Below are positions 1 to 12,119 of a stretch of DNA of 64,000 nucleotides, piece by piece. The position numbers and the translations under genes were made by a program. Every line of letters begins with the position of its first letter. The stretch's first letter is position 1. The notes beneath the pieces were generated by a model that ran no database searches, was not told where the DNA came from, and worked only from the letters and a program-made list of their open reading frames with translations. The stretch comes from Alopecurus myosuroides (taxonomy: Eukaryota > Streptophyta > Magnoliopsida > Poales > Poaceae). The stretch is taken from the NCBI GenBank assembly GCA_028641055.1, contig CM054060.1:210638445-210702444 (forward strand), given 5' to 3'.

Positions 1-3000
1 CGGCCGAGCTCGCTCTCCCCCTCCTTTTAAGCCCTAGCCCTCGAGCTCCCTCGTGCCCTAGTCCTCCCTCATCTCTCTCCCTCTCACCGCCGCGCCGTTT
101 TCTTCCTCTCTCTGCCTCGCTCCTCTCCCTCTGCTTCTCTGAAACTCGCCACCGAGCCCCACCTCCTCCCTCTCCGGCGATCGCCGCCGATAGGACTCTC
201 CTCCGCACGGGCTAACTGCGGGAATCGAGTCCCCTAGACGCCCTCTTCCTCCTCGACGTTTCCCCGGTGGCTGGGAGCCACCCGTGCGCCGCCGCCGTCC
301 TCATCTCGCCGCCGGCCACCTCTTCACCGAGCCCGAGCCGCCTGCTCCTCCTTCTGCCCGTGGTGAGCATCACCTCGTCCTCTCACCCTCTATCTTCCCC
401 TCTCTGCTCCCCTGCAGCACACGCACACGGCGAACAGCAACCCGAGCCGCAGCAACGGCCGTCGCCGGCGTCCACTTCCGGCCGCTATCGACCAAAAATC
501 AGTGAACTGAATTTTCTTTCAGTTTCAGAGAAACGACCACGACCTGAACCTTAACCCCCCCCCCCCCGCGCCTTGCTACTGTCAACAGAACAGCAGCCAT
601 CGCAGTGGCAGCAGCCCTGCTCGCGCTAGCCCGCGGCCAGGGTTCGAGTCCCCGCGGGCGGATTAAACCCCCTTTTGCCACTTTATTTTCGAGGCCCAGC
701 ACAAATCCCTTATCACAAACCAGTCCTTGCTAGTTTTCTTCTTAATCCCTGTAAATAAATTCTAAGTCCCTGGATACTAAATAAATGGCAGAATAGTACC
801 TAAACTCTAAAAATGCATAAATAATTCATTCTAACCCCAAATTCAATATTTTAAATATGTTTTCCACTCCAAATTAAATTCTCTACCTAAATATAAATTT
901 TGTTTACTGTTTTGAATATTTTAAATTGGTGAAATATTTGAATCCTTGTTTAATTCACTTAATTTTGCAAAATTCATAACTTGGGCATAAAAATTCCAAA
1001 TTCAACAAACTAAATATGTTTTCCATTCCATTTTTAACGAACTTAAGTATCAACCTTGTGTTCTGTTTTAAATAAATTAAATTGCTGAAAACAACTATTT
1101 ATTGATTAATGCATTTAAAATTGTCAAATTAATAACTTGCTCATTTTAAATCCATTTTCAACAAATAAAATATGTTTTGCATGCTAAATTAAACCACCTT
1201 TTCAAATATAAACTTTGTTTCATGTTTTGAATAATTAAAATTGGTTAAATAATTTAAACCTTGTTTAAATCATTTAATATTGTTAAATTCATAACTTGGT
1301 CAAATCAATTTCTTTTTGAACATATAAAATATGTTTTCAAACCATAAAAGTATAAACTTTTCAAATATGAATTTGATTTAATGTTTTGAACAAATAAAAA
1401 ATTCAAATAAATTCATAATTGAACTAAATTCATTTAAATCTTGTTTAAACTTGTTTAATTCATAATTAATTCATTCTAAATCCTTTTTCAATAAGTGAAA
1501 CATGTAATCCACCTAAAATTTTGTGTTCTTTCCAATTATGAACTTTGTTATCTACTTTGAACAATTTAAATTGGTGAAAACAACAAATGCCTGTGTAACT
1601 ACTTTAAGGAACCAAAATTCCATAACTTAAGAAATAAAATTCCAAACTTGGTAAACCTTATTTTAAATTCTTTCTATTGTTGTTTTCTTATTGTTTTCCT
1701 CATCCATGCATCATGCTAATCCACTTTCACCTGTTGGTTAGTTGTAGAACAATTATTTCAACCTTAATTCATGGGCTTTCCACATGCAACCCCAATTGCA
1801 TATGGGTCCATTTAATTATTGTTACCATGTCAACTAGTTTATTTTGATGCATCAGTTAAATTGTCATTCATCATCCCATGATTGTGCATTATGCCATGTT
1901 ATTGATTGTTTGTCTCTCTGCGTTGTTTGTTTGCTTCTTCCCGAATAGACGACGACGTTGAGACAGACGAGGTTTACGACACTACTTCTGAGGATCTAGC
2001 TCAGTACCAGGCTGCTGAGTTTGCAGGCAAGTATTCACTCACATGAACCATTGTGTTCCTTTCCACACTGGATACCGATACTTTCCGTTGTCTATTCTGC
2101 TAGCCTTATGAATCGTTGCTTGTGTTCCGAACCTATCACATGTTATCCTTTAACCCTGATATAGCCTCACCTCCACTCCTATAACCCCGTTGCTTGTTGC
2201 CCGTGTCCTACTAGCATTGCTTAGGGTTGTTTTTGCTCGAGTCTGTTGTCCGTTACTTTCTGTTATCATATTTTACTATGTTCTGGGGCTCGATGTTAAA
2301 CAATCCACCTGTTAATGTTTGGGTAATAATAATTTGATGTTAAGGCACCGGCAGGAGGCCCGGCGTGGTTTTGAGGCCTGCTAGTGTCGACCCTAATTAG
2401 GAAAAGGGTCTTGTCTACTGATCCATGATGAGCGCACTAACCGCATGTGGGAAGCGTGTATGGGCGCCCCCCTCAATTTGATTCGATTCGCATCTAGTCC
2501 AAATCGCCTCATTTAGTTCGGGTTTTCCATTTGCCGCATGCATATGCAGGTGCGAACCCTTGGCGCCAGGGTGGAACTTTTGTAGTCGGCATTTAGGGAG
2601 ACACGTGTCTTAGAGTGCTATGAGGGTCCCCCTTTTCTTCGTGGGGCTTGATTAGCCGTGCGCTCAATTGCACGGGGTTCTTTGGGCTTGATGCGAAGAA
2701 GAGTTGAGTTGTGTTGAGTGCCCCGCTTGGTGGAAAGGCCATTCCATCTGGCGGGTTATTCTTACGTGTACGGCCAAATTGGTGCACCCCTGCAGGGTTA
2801 AATCTTCTCGAGAAGCCGTGTTTTCCGCGGTTATGGGTGACTTGGTGAAAGTACTGGCTAACAAGTACTCAGAACAACTTACACCTAACTAATGATAACT
2901 TGACTAGTAATAGTCTTATTGACACCATAACTTGAACCATCACTAATCCAACTGTGTGAGTTATCCTCGGATTGCTTCTTTGGATAAGGGGCGAGATCCA

Positions 3001-3786
3001 GGATGGGTTTGTTTGGAGTTAGTTGTTAGTTGGTTCCGATACGCTATCTTATCTCCTTTCCGTTAGCCGGAAGTTCTAGCATGTTTCTGTAGTTGGTTAG
3101 TGCAGCCCGCTGCCGCATCTTTTGTATCACCCTTTCTTCCGTTGAACCCAAAGCATCTGTGCTTGGTGTTGACGGGTACACTTTGGTATCTTGTGAGTCT
3201 TGCTTGCCAGTACGTTTATGTACTGACCCCTTTGGGGCTGTGGTTTCCGCAGACTACGTTTCCGAGGATCCCCATGGTGGCTACTACGTGGAGTATGACG
3301 AGGCTGCTGACGAGTACATAGCGGACCCGGGCAGGATCCGAGACTTCGTGGATGGGCTCCGTCTTTTCGTTTCCGGCCTCTTAGGCCTATTTGGATCTTG
3401 TTTGTACTCAGACATGTTGAATGCTTCCGCTGTGTTGTAATGATGAATTGTTGGGACATGTGTCCTCTGGATGATTGTATTTGCTATCTCTGCTCTAGTG
3501 AGAGCTATTTGCAACTTATTTCAATCTTTTGTGTCTTAGAGATATGTTGTGATATCAGTTGTTCAAAAGCCGTTGACGTACCATGTGTGCATGTTATGAA
3601 GTACGTCAATGGAAGTATCTGGATTTCTATGGGATGGTTTGCGCAGACGATAGATAGTAGAGAATGGTTGTCACACGTTTACGTGTTGGCCTACTCATAT
3701 TGAGATGCGGGTGCCGGTATGCCCCGTAAGCCATTTATATACTATTTAGCGGACTGTGAGTATCCTCTAGAAGTCCGGGTGCGACA
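1..3786 (+). repeat. 5' LTR of Ty3-type element, partial
   Basis: Base 1 aligns with about 5375 in the second LTR, so roughly 760 bp of the 5' end are missing. It ends in ...GCGACA, two bases before the primer binding site. The region 1-560 is C-rich with a TTTTAAG TATA-like box near 25. The stretch 750-1700 is strongly AT-rich and looks intron-like. The last 1.8 kb contain two exon-like coding blocks listed separately. Confidence 0.9.
1949..3440 (+). other. Spliced-ORF-like module inside the 5' LTR
   Basis: Two blocks read as coding exons. Block one, 1949-2026, follows a good acceptor (CTTCTTCCCGAATAG) and ends at a GC-type donor (GCAG|GCAAGT). It encodes an acidic peptide rich in Asp, Glu and Gln. 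Block two, 3253-3440, follows the acceptor TTTCCGCAG and encodes another acidic stretch (EDPHGGYYVEYDEAADEYI) before a hydrophobic tail and a TAA stop. Block one leaves one base and block two begins with two, so the phases match across a 1226-bp intron. The first exon and start codon are not identified. I do not recognise the product. It may be a captured host gene piece or a lineage-specific LTR gene; expression is unproven. Confidence 0.4.
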
Positions 3787-3788
3787 AA

Positions 3789-3800
3789 TGGTATCAGAGC
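3789..3800 (+). other. Primer binding site, initiator tRNA-Met
   Basis: TGGTATCAGAGC, two bases after the 5' LTR end at 3786. This is the standard plant retrotransposon primer site complementary to the 3' end of initiator methionine tRNA. Confidence 0.95.
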
Positions 3801-4408
3801 CTGTCTGCCTGTAGGATCCCTTTTACTGGTCGCAATTGAGTCTAGAAACTATTTTGTAGCTATATAGGAAAAATGAAACGTGAGAGTAGGAATTCAGTTC
3901 TTTTTCTTCTTTCCCCACCCACCCTCCCTTTTCTGGTAAGGAAGTGCAACGTTGTTTTCCCTTCTCACCTAAACTTTCAAGTTAGGATTTCACGTATCCT
4001 GGTTTCTCTAGGATAGTTATATCTACTAGACCATAGGAATGGAGGTGGTTGTGACATGATTTATCATGTTGCCTACTCACGATTGAGAACGGAGGCGTGT
4101 AAGCCCCGGAAGCAGATCCTCTATTCCTTAAGAAGTAGATATTGATCCTTTAGAAGCCCGGATGGGTTTTCCGTAGTACCTCAGGAGTGTTTTGGTCTCG
4201 TGTTTCCCGATGTTGCTTCGATATCCTGTTCTTCTCATCCTTTTCATCCGTTGAAACCTTGTTGTTGCTTCCCACTTCAGTTCTTCTACCGGCGTCTAAT
4301 CAATAACTCTGTTCCACCCTTCTGGCCAGATAGTCTGTTCTCCAAATGAATCAAGTTCTATTCAGCTATACACCCTCGATACAAAACCTCTACCTTTACT
4401 CGAAAAAT
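3801..4408 (+). other. Untranslated leader of the Ty3-type element
   Basis: About 600 bp between the primer site and the first pol scrap. No long open frame and no gag motif is visible, so gag and protease have been lost or deleted. A block near 4050-4160 (tactcacgattgagaacgg, and. Confidence 0.
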
Positions 4409-4574
4409 GTTCCGGTGGTTTGCGAATTCCCTGACGTCTTTCCAGAAGAGTTGCCAGGAATGCCTATCGTCTTGAACTTCCAGAAAAACTATCCAAGGTG
4501 CACGATGTGTTTCACGTGTCACAGCTCAAGAGGATCTTCGCAAGAAGTATCCGGACCTTTTATCTTCTCAGTAG
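4409..4574 (+). pseudogene. Ty3 pol remnant: three joined scraps
   Basis: Three pieces of one polyprotein lie side by side in three different frames. 4409-4465 encodes PVVCEFPDVFPEELPGMP, the conserved stretch at the protease/RT junction. About 4465-4533 encodes ELPEKLSKVHDVFHVSQLK, from the C-terminal part of integrase. 4530-4574 encodes EDLRKKYPDLLSSQ followed by TAG, the end of pol. The whole RT, RNase H and integrase core are missing, removed by at least two internal deletions. No functional product is possible. Confidence 0.85.
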
Positions 4575-4597
4575 GAATCTCGGGGCGCGATTCCTTC

Positions 4598-4609
4598 AAG
4601 GGGGGGGGG
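4598..4609 (+). other. Polypurine tract
   Basis: AAGGGGGGGGGG lies five bases before the TGTAAC start of the 3' LTR. It is the plus-strand primer site for reverse transcription. Confidence 0.85.
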
Positions 4610-4614
4610 CGTTT

Positions 4615-7600
4615 TGTAACATCCCAAGTATGAAAAACATCCATTACAATGTTTGCTCTCTGTTATTTTATGTTTTGCATCATGGCATCTTAAGTTTTGC
4701 ATTTGTTTTCCAATTGTTTTCCTCTGTTTTCCTTTGTTTTCCCTTGTTTTTCTATTTGAATTTCAAACCAAATTTCAAACCTTTTGTTTCATACTTGTGA
4801 TGTTACAATTTCCAAATGAATATTCAAATCAAAGCAATTATTTGTTTCCATTAAAGTTGTAATTTCAAACTATTGTTTTGTTTCTATCAATAATTCATTT
4901 AATACCAAAACATTTTCAAATTCAATTATATTTCCAAACAGCAACCATTTTTCAACTTTATGAAAATTACAAAACACTCCTTTGTTTCAAGTTAACTTGA
5001 AATCAAAAACTTTAAATTGCTTAAGTCACCATTATTCATCTAATATCAAAATTACTTAAATTCAATTAAATTGACAAACAGCAACAAGTTTGAAAAGTTT
5101 GGGAAAACAAAAGTTGGCATTTTGGTGCTGTTACAAAAACACAAAATTTCTCCCTAATTTTCTAAACCTAAAAACCATGCCTTTCCTTCCTATTCTTTTT
5201 CTGCAAAAAAAAAAGAAACAGAATCAAAAAGCAAAAAAAAATCAAAGGGAGAGGGGGCAGGCCAGCCTTTTGGGCCAGCCCACCATCTCCCCTGGCCTGG
5301 TAACCCCCACCTCTTTCTTCTACCTCGTACGGCTGCACATCCGCAGCACCCACGTCGACAGAACGAGCAGCAGACGGCCGAGCTCGCTCTCCCCCCTCCT
5401 TTTAAGCCCTAGCCCTCGAGCTCCCTCGTGCCCTAGTCCTCCCTCCTCTCTCTCCCTCTCACCGCCGCGCCGTTTTCTTCCTCTCTCTGCCCCGCTCCTC
5501 TCCCTCTGCTTCTCTGAAACTCGCCACCGAGCCCCACCTCCTCCCTCTCCGGCGATCGCCGCCGATAGGACTCTCCTCCGCACGGGCTAACTGCGGGAGT
5601 CGAGTCCCCTAGACGCCCTCTTCCTCCTCGACGTTTCCCCGGTGGCTGGGAGCCACCGGTGCGCCGCCGCCGTCCTCATCTCGCCGCCGGCCACCTCTTC
5701 ACCGAGCCCGAGCCGCCTGCTCCTCCTTCTGCCCGTGGTGGGCATCACCTCGTCCTCTCACCCTCTATCTTCCCCTCTCTGCTCTCCTGCAGCACACGCA
5801 CACGGCGAACAGCAACCCGAGCCGCAGCAACGGCCGTCGCCGGCGTCCACTTCCGGCCGCTGTCGACCAAAATTCAGTGAACTGAATTTTCTTTCAGTTT
5901 CAGAGAAACGACCACGACCTGAACCTTAACCCCCCCCCCCCCCGCGCGCCTTGCTACTGTCAACAGAACAGCAGCCACCGCAGTGGCAGCAGCCCTGCTC
6001 GCGCTAGCCCGCGGCCAGGGTTCGAGTCCCCGCGGGCGGATTAAACCCCCCTTTTGCCACTTTATTTTCCAGGCCCAGCACAAATCCCTTATCACAAAAC
6101 AGTCCTTGCTAGTTTTCTTCTTAATCCCTGTAAATAGATTCTAAGTCCCTGGATACTAAATAAATGGCAGATTAATACCTAAACTCTAAAAATGCATAAA
6201 TAATTCATTCCAACTCCAAATTCAACATTTTAAATATGTTTTCCACTCCAAATTAAATTCTCTACCCAAATATAAATTTTGTTTACTGTTTTGAATATTT
6301 CAAATTGGTGAAATATTTAAATCCTTGTTTAATTCATTTAATTTTGCAAAATTCATAACTTGGGCATAAAAATTCCAAATTCAACAAACTAAATATGTTT
6401 TCCATTCCATTTTTCATGTACTTTGCAAATATCAACTTTGTGTTCTGTTTTAAATAATTTAAATTGCTGAAAACAACTGTTTCTTAATTAATGCATTTAA
6501 ATTTGTCAAATTAATAACTTGCTCATTTTAAATTCATTTTCAACATATAAAATATGTTTTCCATGCTAAATTGAACCACCTTTCCAAATATAAACTTTGT
6601 TTCATGCTTTGAATAATTAAAATTGGTTAAGTAATTTAAAACTTGTTTAAATCACTTAAATTTTGCTAAATTCATAACTTGCTCAAATTAAATTCTTTTT
6701 GAACATATAAAATATGTTTTCAAACCATAAAAGTATAAACTTTTCAAATATGAACTTCAATTAATGTTTTGCACAAATAAAAATTCAAATAAGTTCATGC
6801 TTGAGTTAAATTCATTTAAATCTTGTTTAAACTTGTTTAATTCATAAGTAATTTATTCTAATTCCTTTTTCAATAAATGAAACATGTATTCCACCTAAAA
6901 TTTTGTGTACTTTCCAAATATGAATTTTGTTATTTATTTTGAACAATTAAAATTGGTGAAAACAACAAATGCTTGTGTAACTCCTTAAGAAGCCAAAATC
7001 TCTTAACTTAATAAATAAAATTTCCAACCTTGGTAAACTTCATTTCAAGTTGATTCTATTGTTGTTTTCTTTTTGTTTTCCTCATCCATGCATCATCCTA
7101 ATCAACTTTCAGATGGTGTTTAGTTGTAGATCATCTAAACCAACCTTAACTCATGGGCTTTCCATATGCAACCCAAATTGCATATGGGTACATTTAAACA
7201 TGTTATCTTGTCAACTAGTTTATTCTGATGCATCAATTAAATTGCCATGCCTCATCCCATGTTTGTGCATTATGCCATGTTATTGATTGTTTATCTCTTT
7301 GCGTTGTTTGTTTGCTTCTTCTCGAATAGACGATGACGTTGAGACAGACGATACTTACGACACCCCTTCTGAGGAGTTAGCTCAGTACCAGGCTGCTGAG
7401 TTTGCAGGCAAGTATTCACTCAAATGAACCATTGTGTTCCTTTCCACATTGGATACCGATACTTTCCGTTGTCTATTCTGCTAGCCTTATGAATCGTTGC
7501 TTGTGTTCCGATCCTATCACATGTTATCCTTTAACCCTGATATAGCCTCACCTCCATACCTATCACCCCGTTGCTTGTTGCCCGTGTCTTACTAGCATGC

Positions 7601-9164
7601 TTAGGGTTGTTTTTGCTCGAGTCTGTTGTCTGTTACCTTCTGTTACTATTTCATTATGTTCTGGGGCTCGATGTTTAAACAATCAACATGTTAATGTTTT
7701 GGGTAATAATAAGTTGATGATAAGGCACAGGCAGGAGGCCCGGCGTGGTTTTGAGGCCTGCTAGTGTCGACCCTGATTAGGAAAAGGGTCTTGTCTACTG
7801 ATCCATTATGAGCGCACTAACCGCATGTGGGAAGCGTGTATGGGCGCCCCCCTCAATTTGATTCGATTCGCATCTCGTCCAAATCGCCACACTTAGTTCG
7901 GGCTTTCCATTTGATGCATGCATGTGCAGGTGCGAACCCTTGGCGCCAGGGTGGAACTTTTGTAGTCGGCATTTAGGGCGGCGTGGTCTTAGAGTGCTAT
8001 GAGGGTCCCCCTTTTCTTCGTGGGGGCTCGATTAGCCGCGCACGCACAACATGTGGTTCTTTGGGCTTGATGCGAAGAAGAGTTGAGTTGTGTTGAGTGC
8101 CCCGCTTGGTGGAAGGGCCATTCCATCTGGCGGGTTATTCTTACGTGTACGGCCAAATTGGTGCACCCCTGCAGGGTTAAATCTTCTCGAGAAGCCGTGT
8201 TTTCCGCGGTTATGGATGACTTGGTGAAAGTACTGGCTAACAAGTACTCAGAACAACTTACACCTAACTAATGATAACTTGACTAGTAATAGTCTTATTG
8301 ACACAATAACTTGAACCATCACTAATCCAACTGTGTGAGTTATCCTCGGATTGCTTCTTTGGATAAGGGGCGAGATCCAGGATGGGTTTGTTTGGAGTTA
8401 GTTGTTAGTTGGTTCCGATACGCTATCTTATCTCCTATCTGTTAGCCGGAAGTTCTAGCATGTTTCTGTAGTTGGTTAGTGCAGCCCGCTGCCGCATCTT
8501 TTGTATCACCCTTTCTTCCATTGAACCCAAAGCATCTGTGCTTGGTGTTGACGGGTACACTTTTGTATCTTGTGAGTCTTGCTTGCCAGTACGTTTATGT
8601 ACTGACCCCTTTGGGGCTGTGGTTTCCGCAGACTACGTTTCCGAGGATCCCCATGGTGGCTACTACGTGGAGTATGACGAGGCTGCTGACGAGTAGATAG
8701 CGGACCCGGGCAGGATCCGAGACTTCGTGGATGGGCTCCGTCTTTTCGTTTTCGGCCTCTTAGTCCTATTTGGATCTTGTCTGTACTCAGACATGTTGAA
8801 TGCTTCCGCTGTGTTGTAATGATGAATTGTTGGGACATGTGTCCTCTGGATGATTGTATTTGCTATCTCTGCTCTAGTGAGAGCTATTTGCAACTTATTT
8901 CAATCTTTTGTGTCTTAGAGATATGTTGTGATATCAGTTGTTTAAAGCCGTTGACGTACCATGTGTGCATGTTATGAAGTACGTCAATGGAAGTATCTGG
9001 ATTTCTATGGGATGGTTTGCGCAGACGATGAATAGTAGAGAATGGTTGTCAAACGTTTACGTGTTGGCCTGCTCATATTGAGATGCAGGTGCCGGTATGC
9101 CCCGTAAGCCATTTATCTACTGTTTAGCGGGCTGTGAGTATCCTCTAGAAGTCCGGGTGCGACA
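4615..9164 (+). repeat. 3' LTR of Ty3-type element, full length (4550 bp)
   Basis: Starts TGTAACATCCC and ends GGGTGCGACA. From 5375 on it aligns with the 5' LTR over its whole length with scattered substitutions and small indels. U3-like AT-rich sequence (4650-5170) is followed by a C-rich block with a TTTTAAG TATA-like box at about 5399, then an AT-rich stretch (6120-7050). The terminal 378 bp also form the start of tandem unit U1 and are repeated at 22893 and 37342. Confidence 0.92.
7330..8696 (+). pseudogene. Spliced-ORF-like module inside the 3' LTR, interrupted
   Basis: Counterpart of the module in the 5' LTR. Block one is 7330-7407 (same acceptor, same GC-type donor, still open, with several amino-acid changes). 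Block two starts at 8632, but a TAC codon of the other LTR is TAG here at 8694-8696, so the frame stops after AADE. The two LTRs therefore differ in coding state. Confidence 0.4.
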
Positions 9165-9312
9165 GTATCAGACTCACTTTCATCTTTTTCAGCTTCCTTG
9201 TTTTGTTTATTGAACTTCCTTTTGGAATTCTTCCTTTCGCTCCCAGTTCTAGCGTTTCTTTCATGTGCTTATTAAGCCGGCATTGCTGGTTTGTATGGTT
9301 TGACTTTCCAAA

Positions 9313-11814
9313 CTATGCGTGATGTATGAAAGGTTCCCCTCTGATCTTTTCCCATTCTTCCTTGAAGTAGGAGATAGGTTCCCTGCTTTCCGCGCTTTTG
9401 CCTTTCCATTTGTTGGAGTTATCCTTCCCAAAGGCTACATTCTTTTGGGGGGTTTGTTGTGCATCTGGAGTGATCTTGTTTTCAGAGCGAGCCGTCTTTT
9501 CAGCTCGCACAAGTCCATCTATATTTCCGGCTCTTGCTCTGATGTCGTCTTCGGCCTCTGCGTGCTCATTGGCGGTCGTTGGCATGGAACCTAGGTCCTT
9601 GTGCATTTTTTACCCAACGATGAAGGGTACTAGGCCGAGTTTAGACCATTGACGAAAGCATGCATTTCTTGAACGTCACTCACTCCAGAACAACTATTCT
9701 TCATTGATGTCCATCTTGAAATAAAGTCGACGTACGACTCGTCTCCATATTGGACGCAACGGTTCATCTGGTTAATGCTTTTGGGTCGCTTGTATGTACC
9801 TCGGAAGTGCTGAGCAAAAACTCTAGCCATATCCTCCCAGCGTTGATGGTAATCCATTAATCCAGTCGCGCGCTCCATCCAGCAACATCAGAAGTAAAAA
9901 CTTTACAGCTTCGAAATTTGTCCCTTTGTTGATTTGGACGACGGTATAGTAATCTGAGAGCCATGTATCCAGGTTTGTACTTCCAGTATATTTTTGATAA
10001 GTTGGCCCGACTTTGGCAAAGCCAACATGTAGACTGATGTACCAGATCCTGTGAGTGAAACACTTTCCGAAATACAGATCATCTCTTTCCGCCTTATCAG
10101 CGTGTGCAGAATAACTTCCAACTGAATGGACTGAGGCGGGATCTACTTCTCTCTGGCCCATTGTTGCGTGAATATGCTCGTCTTGGTTCATCCCCATGTC
10201 TTCCGGCATCCCGTCCTTTGGAATAAGGTGGAGTCCTACTTCTGAGTTGTTCCTTGTTCCTTGGTGGGGTTCGGGATCTCTCACACCTGTGAGGGTGTTC
10301 ATATCTTCCAGCTTTATCTCCCGGGTTCCACGGAGGCGGCATTGCTTTGCCATCTTTCCCTGCACGAGTTTGACGGTGAGCATTATTGTCATCCTTCCGG
10401 TGTCTGTCGTCCTGATATTTGTCGGAACGTGGTTTTCTTTTATCTTCGCCTTTGGGCGGGTGAGAACCTGTCCTGGACGCTGCATCCCTATTATTCGGAA
10501 TTTTCTTGTCCTTCTTAGGATCTTCATTCTTTCCCTTTGAACTTCCTAAATCTCCAGGTTCGCTTGGATCGGGTGTTGCATCGGTGCACGTGGCGGTTTT
10601 GCACAAGGCAGAATCATCATGCAACTTGCCGGAACGTGTTTCGCCTCGCTGCTGCTGTTGTAATGTTTTTCCCAAAAAAGCATACACTCCCTGAAGCTTT
10701 TCGTCGTTGGAGTAAAGGTCGTCACTGAGGATGGCAAACACTGCTTCAGCATTATAAGTGGCGGTTTTTTAGATGTGTTCGCCCTTACAATTTGTGCTAT
10801 TAACATGCATTTGCCAAAATGGGTTTTCAAACCTCTTTTTAGCTGAAAGTTCTTCCGGCTTTGCAATTCCGGGAAACCTCGTGGGTTTAATTCCAGATTT
10901 GTTCTGACGCTCTTATTCCTCGATTTCTTCTTGCTGCATTTTGACAGCAACCTAGGTTTTGAGGAGGTTTTCCCAGTCCGAAAAATATGTTGCTATTGCC
11001 GCATTATGGCTTGTCTCCTGTCTTTCAGCACTTCCGTTGGTTCATCTCTTGCAAACGGGGTTTGAATTAGATCGATTTCGTCGTGTTTCGACATTTGGGG
11101 AACTGGCACCACCTCGACCTGCTTCTTTTTCTTTTCCGCTGTTTTTACACCGCTGTCTCCGTCGACTTCCAGGTTTTGGTTGGCTATATCAACCAATTTG
11201 TCCAATTTTTTCTTCTGGGCTTTGGTGAATAGCTTTTTGGCAGTTTTCTTCTTCTTCTTCTTCTTGGAGGATGCAGGTTTTTCTGAGGTTCGTCTTCCGT
11301 CAATTCCTTAATATCAGGATATTCCGAGTTATCCTCGCCTTCTTCTTCTCCGTTTTCGTTATCACTTGGCGGAGGTGTGTTGGGATTCGCTTCCTTTTCT
11401 TCCTCATTGTCCGGCTTTTTAGTCGGTCTGGCCATGAGTACTTCATGAAAGCTACCCCTGCATGGATTTGATCTTTCTTTCGAAATCATCAACATCATCA
11501 TCGGAATCTGTGTTGGCAGATGCAGATCTAGTTTCTGAGTCAAGCTTTGCTTCAATCGCGGCAAGCATGGATTCGGCTTCTGAGCTTGTCACCAGATTGG
11601 CGGATGTCGGGTCTTCCATCTTTTCTGTGGGTTTTTCTTTATCTGCCTCGTCCACGGGGTTTTGGTCTTCCGTGTTTTCGGTGATTTCTGATTGCACCAT
11701 GCCAACAAAGTGCGACGTGGGAGCAGACATCTCCTGAGAGACAATGAACCTGGTCATGCTTTGGCGATATGCCGACAATAGATCTTGGTTTGCCCCAATG
11801 TATGAATAAGGCAA
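9313..11814 (-). pseudogene. Retrotransposon gag pseudogene, U1
   Basis: Gag would form the nucleocapsid of a Ty3-type element. On the minus strand the pieces are, in order, an acidic N-terminal region (11814-11452), a Lys/Arg-rich region, a long basic linker (10741-10097), and the capsid core. The core contains YTGSTNLDTWLSDYY, then LDGARDWINGLPS near 9850, then WEDMARVFAQHFRGTYKRP and YVDFISRW (9878-9630). This is the layout of the Retrotrans_gag domain. The pieces lie in several frames, so the gene is broken by frameshifts; no protease or RT follows. Reading frames of all three copies are broken in the same places, so the damage precedes triplication. Confidence 0.8.
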
Positions 11815-12099
11815 ATCCGTTCTGAATCCGACGTCAAAGCCGTCTTCTGCTGGACATATGGGGGTGGGATAAATTTACTTCCACCACGGAAACCCATTGC
11901 TTCCGCCGTTAAACCTATGAAAATGTTAGAAGATCCAATAGGAAGAATGCAAGCACTTACCAGGTGATTCCGTGCCGGCAAATAAGATCCGTTGTCGACG
12001 AAGCGTCCGACGTTTCCGTCGAATTCCAAACTTCTGACAGTTATCGTGATGCCTATTCCGCCGAGTATCCCCTCTTGAAACATGACTCCCGACGCGCTG

Positions 12100-12117
12100 G
12101 CCCCACGGTGGGCGACA
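12100..12117 (-). other. Primer binding site of the minus-strand element
   Basis: On the minus strand the LTR ends in CACTCGACA and, two bases later, the sequence TGGCGCCCACCGTGGGGC starts in U2 and U3; U1 carries one substitution (GGCGACA on the plus strand). A TGGCGCC start is typical of non-Met primer sites. I do not assign the tRNA. Confidence 0.6.
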
Positions 12118-12119
12118 AC

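Larger units (their letters stand above)
1..9164 (+). mobile_element. Ty3-type LTR retrotransposon with deleted interior (left edge cut by window)
   Basis: Two long direct repeats (1-3786 and 4615-9164) flank an interior of only 828 bp. The interior starts with an initiator-Met primer site and ends with a polypurine tract directly before the second repeat, which fixes the orientation as plus. The surviving coding scraps match the protease/RT junction and the integrase C-terminus of Ty3-type elements. The long LTR, the Met primer site and the HDVFHVSQLK block suggest a chromovirus of the Tekay/Del kind; that clade is an inference. The element cannot encode its own proteins and would depend on a relative. 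The target duplication cannot be tested because the left flank lies outside the window. It interrupts the downstream, pol side of the minus-strand gag element that follows. Confidence 0.9.
9165..12119 (-). mobile_element. Internal region of a minus-strand Ty3-type element, U1
   Basis: Runs on the minus strand from the primer site at 12117 down to 9165, where the plus-strand Ty3 LTR begins. Only leader and gag remain; pol and the second LTR are absent. The LTR at 12120-12667 is its 5' LTR. Equivalent regions are 23272-26219 in U2 and 37721-40675 in U3. Confidence 0.8.

Noticed and set aside
267..554. 95-codon frame in the LTR, repeated at 5642
   Set aside because: It starts at GTG, is Ser/Pro low complexity from C-rich leader sequence, and the copies differ without a coding pattern.
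641..651. GGTTCGAGTCC, a B-box-like motif in the LTR, also near 6020
   Set aside because: No A box at a suitable distance and no terminator; not supported as a tRNA gene.
10196..10540. 114-codon plus-strand frame, also at 24303 and 38752
   Set aside because: Shadow of the gag basic linker on the opposite strand.
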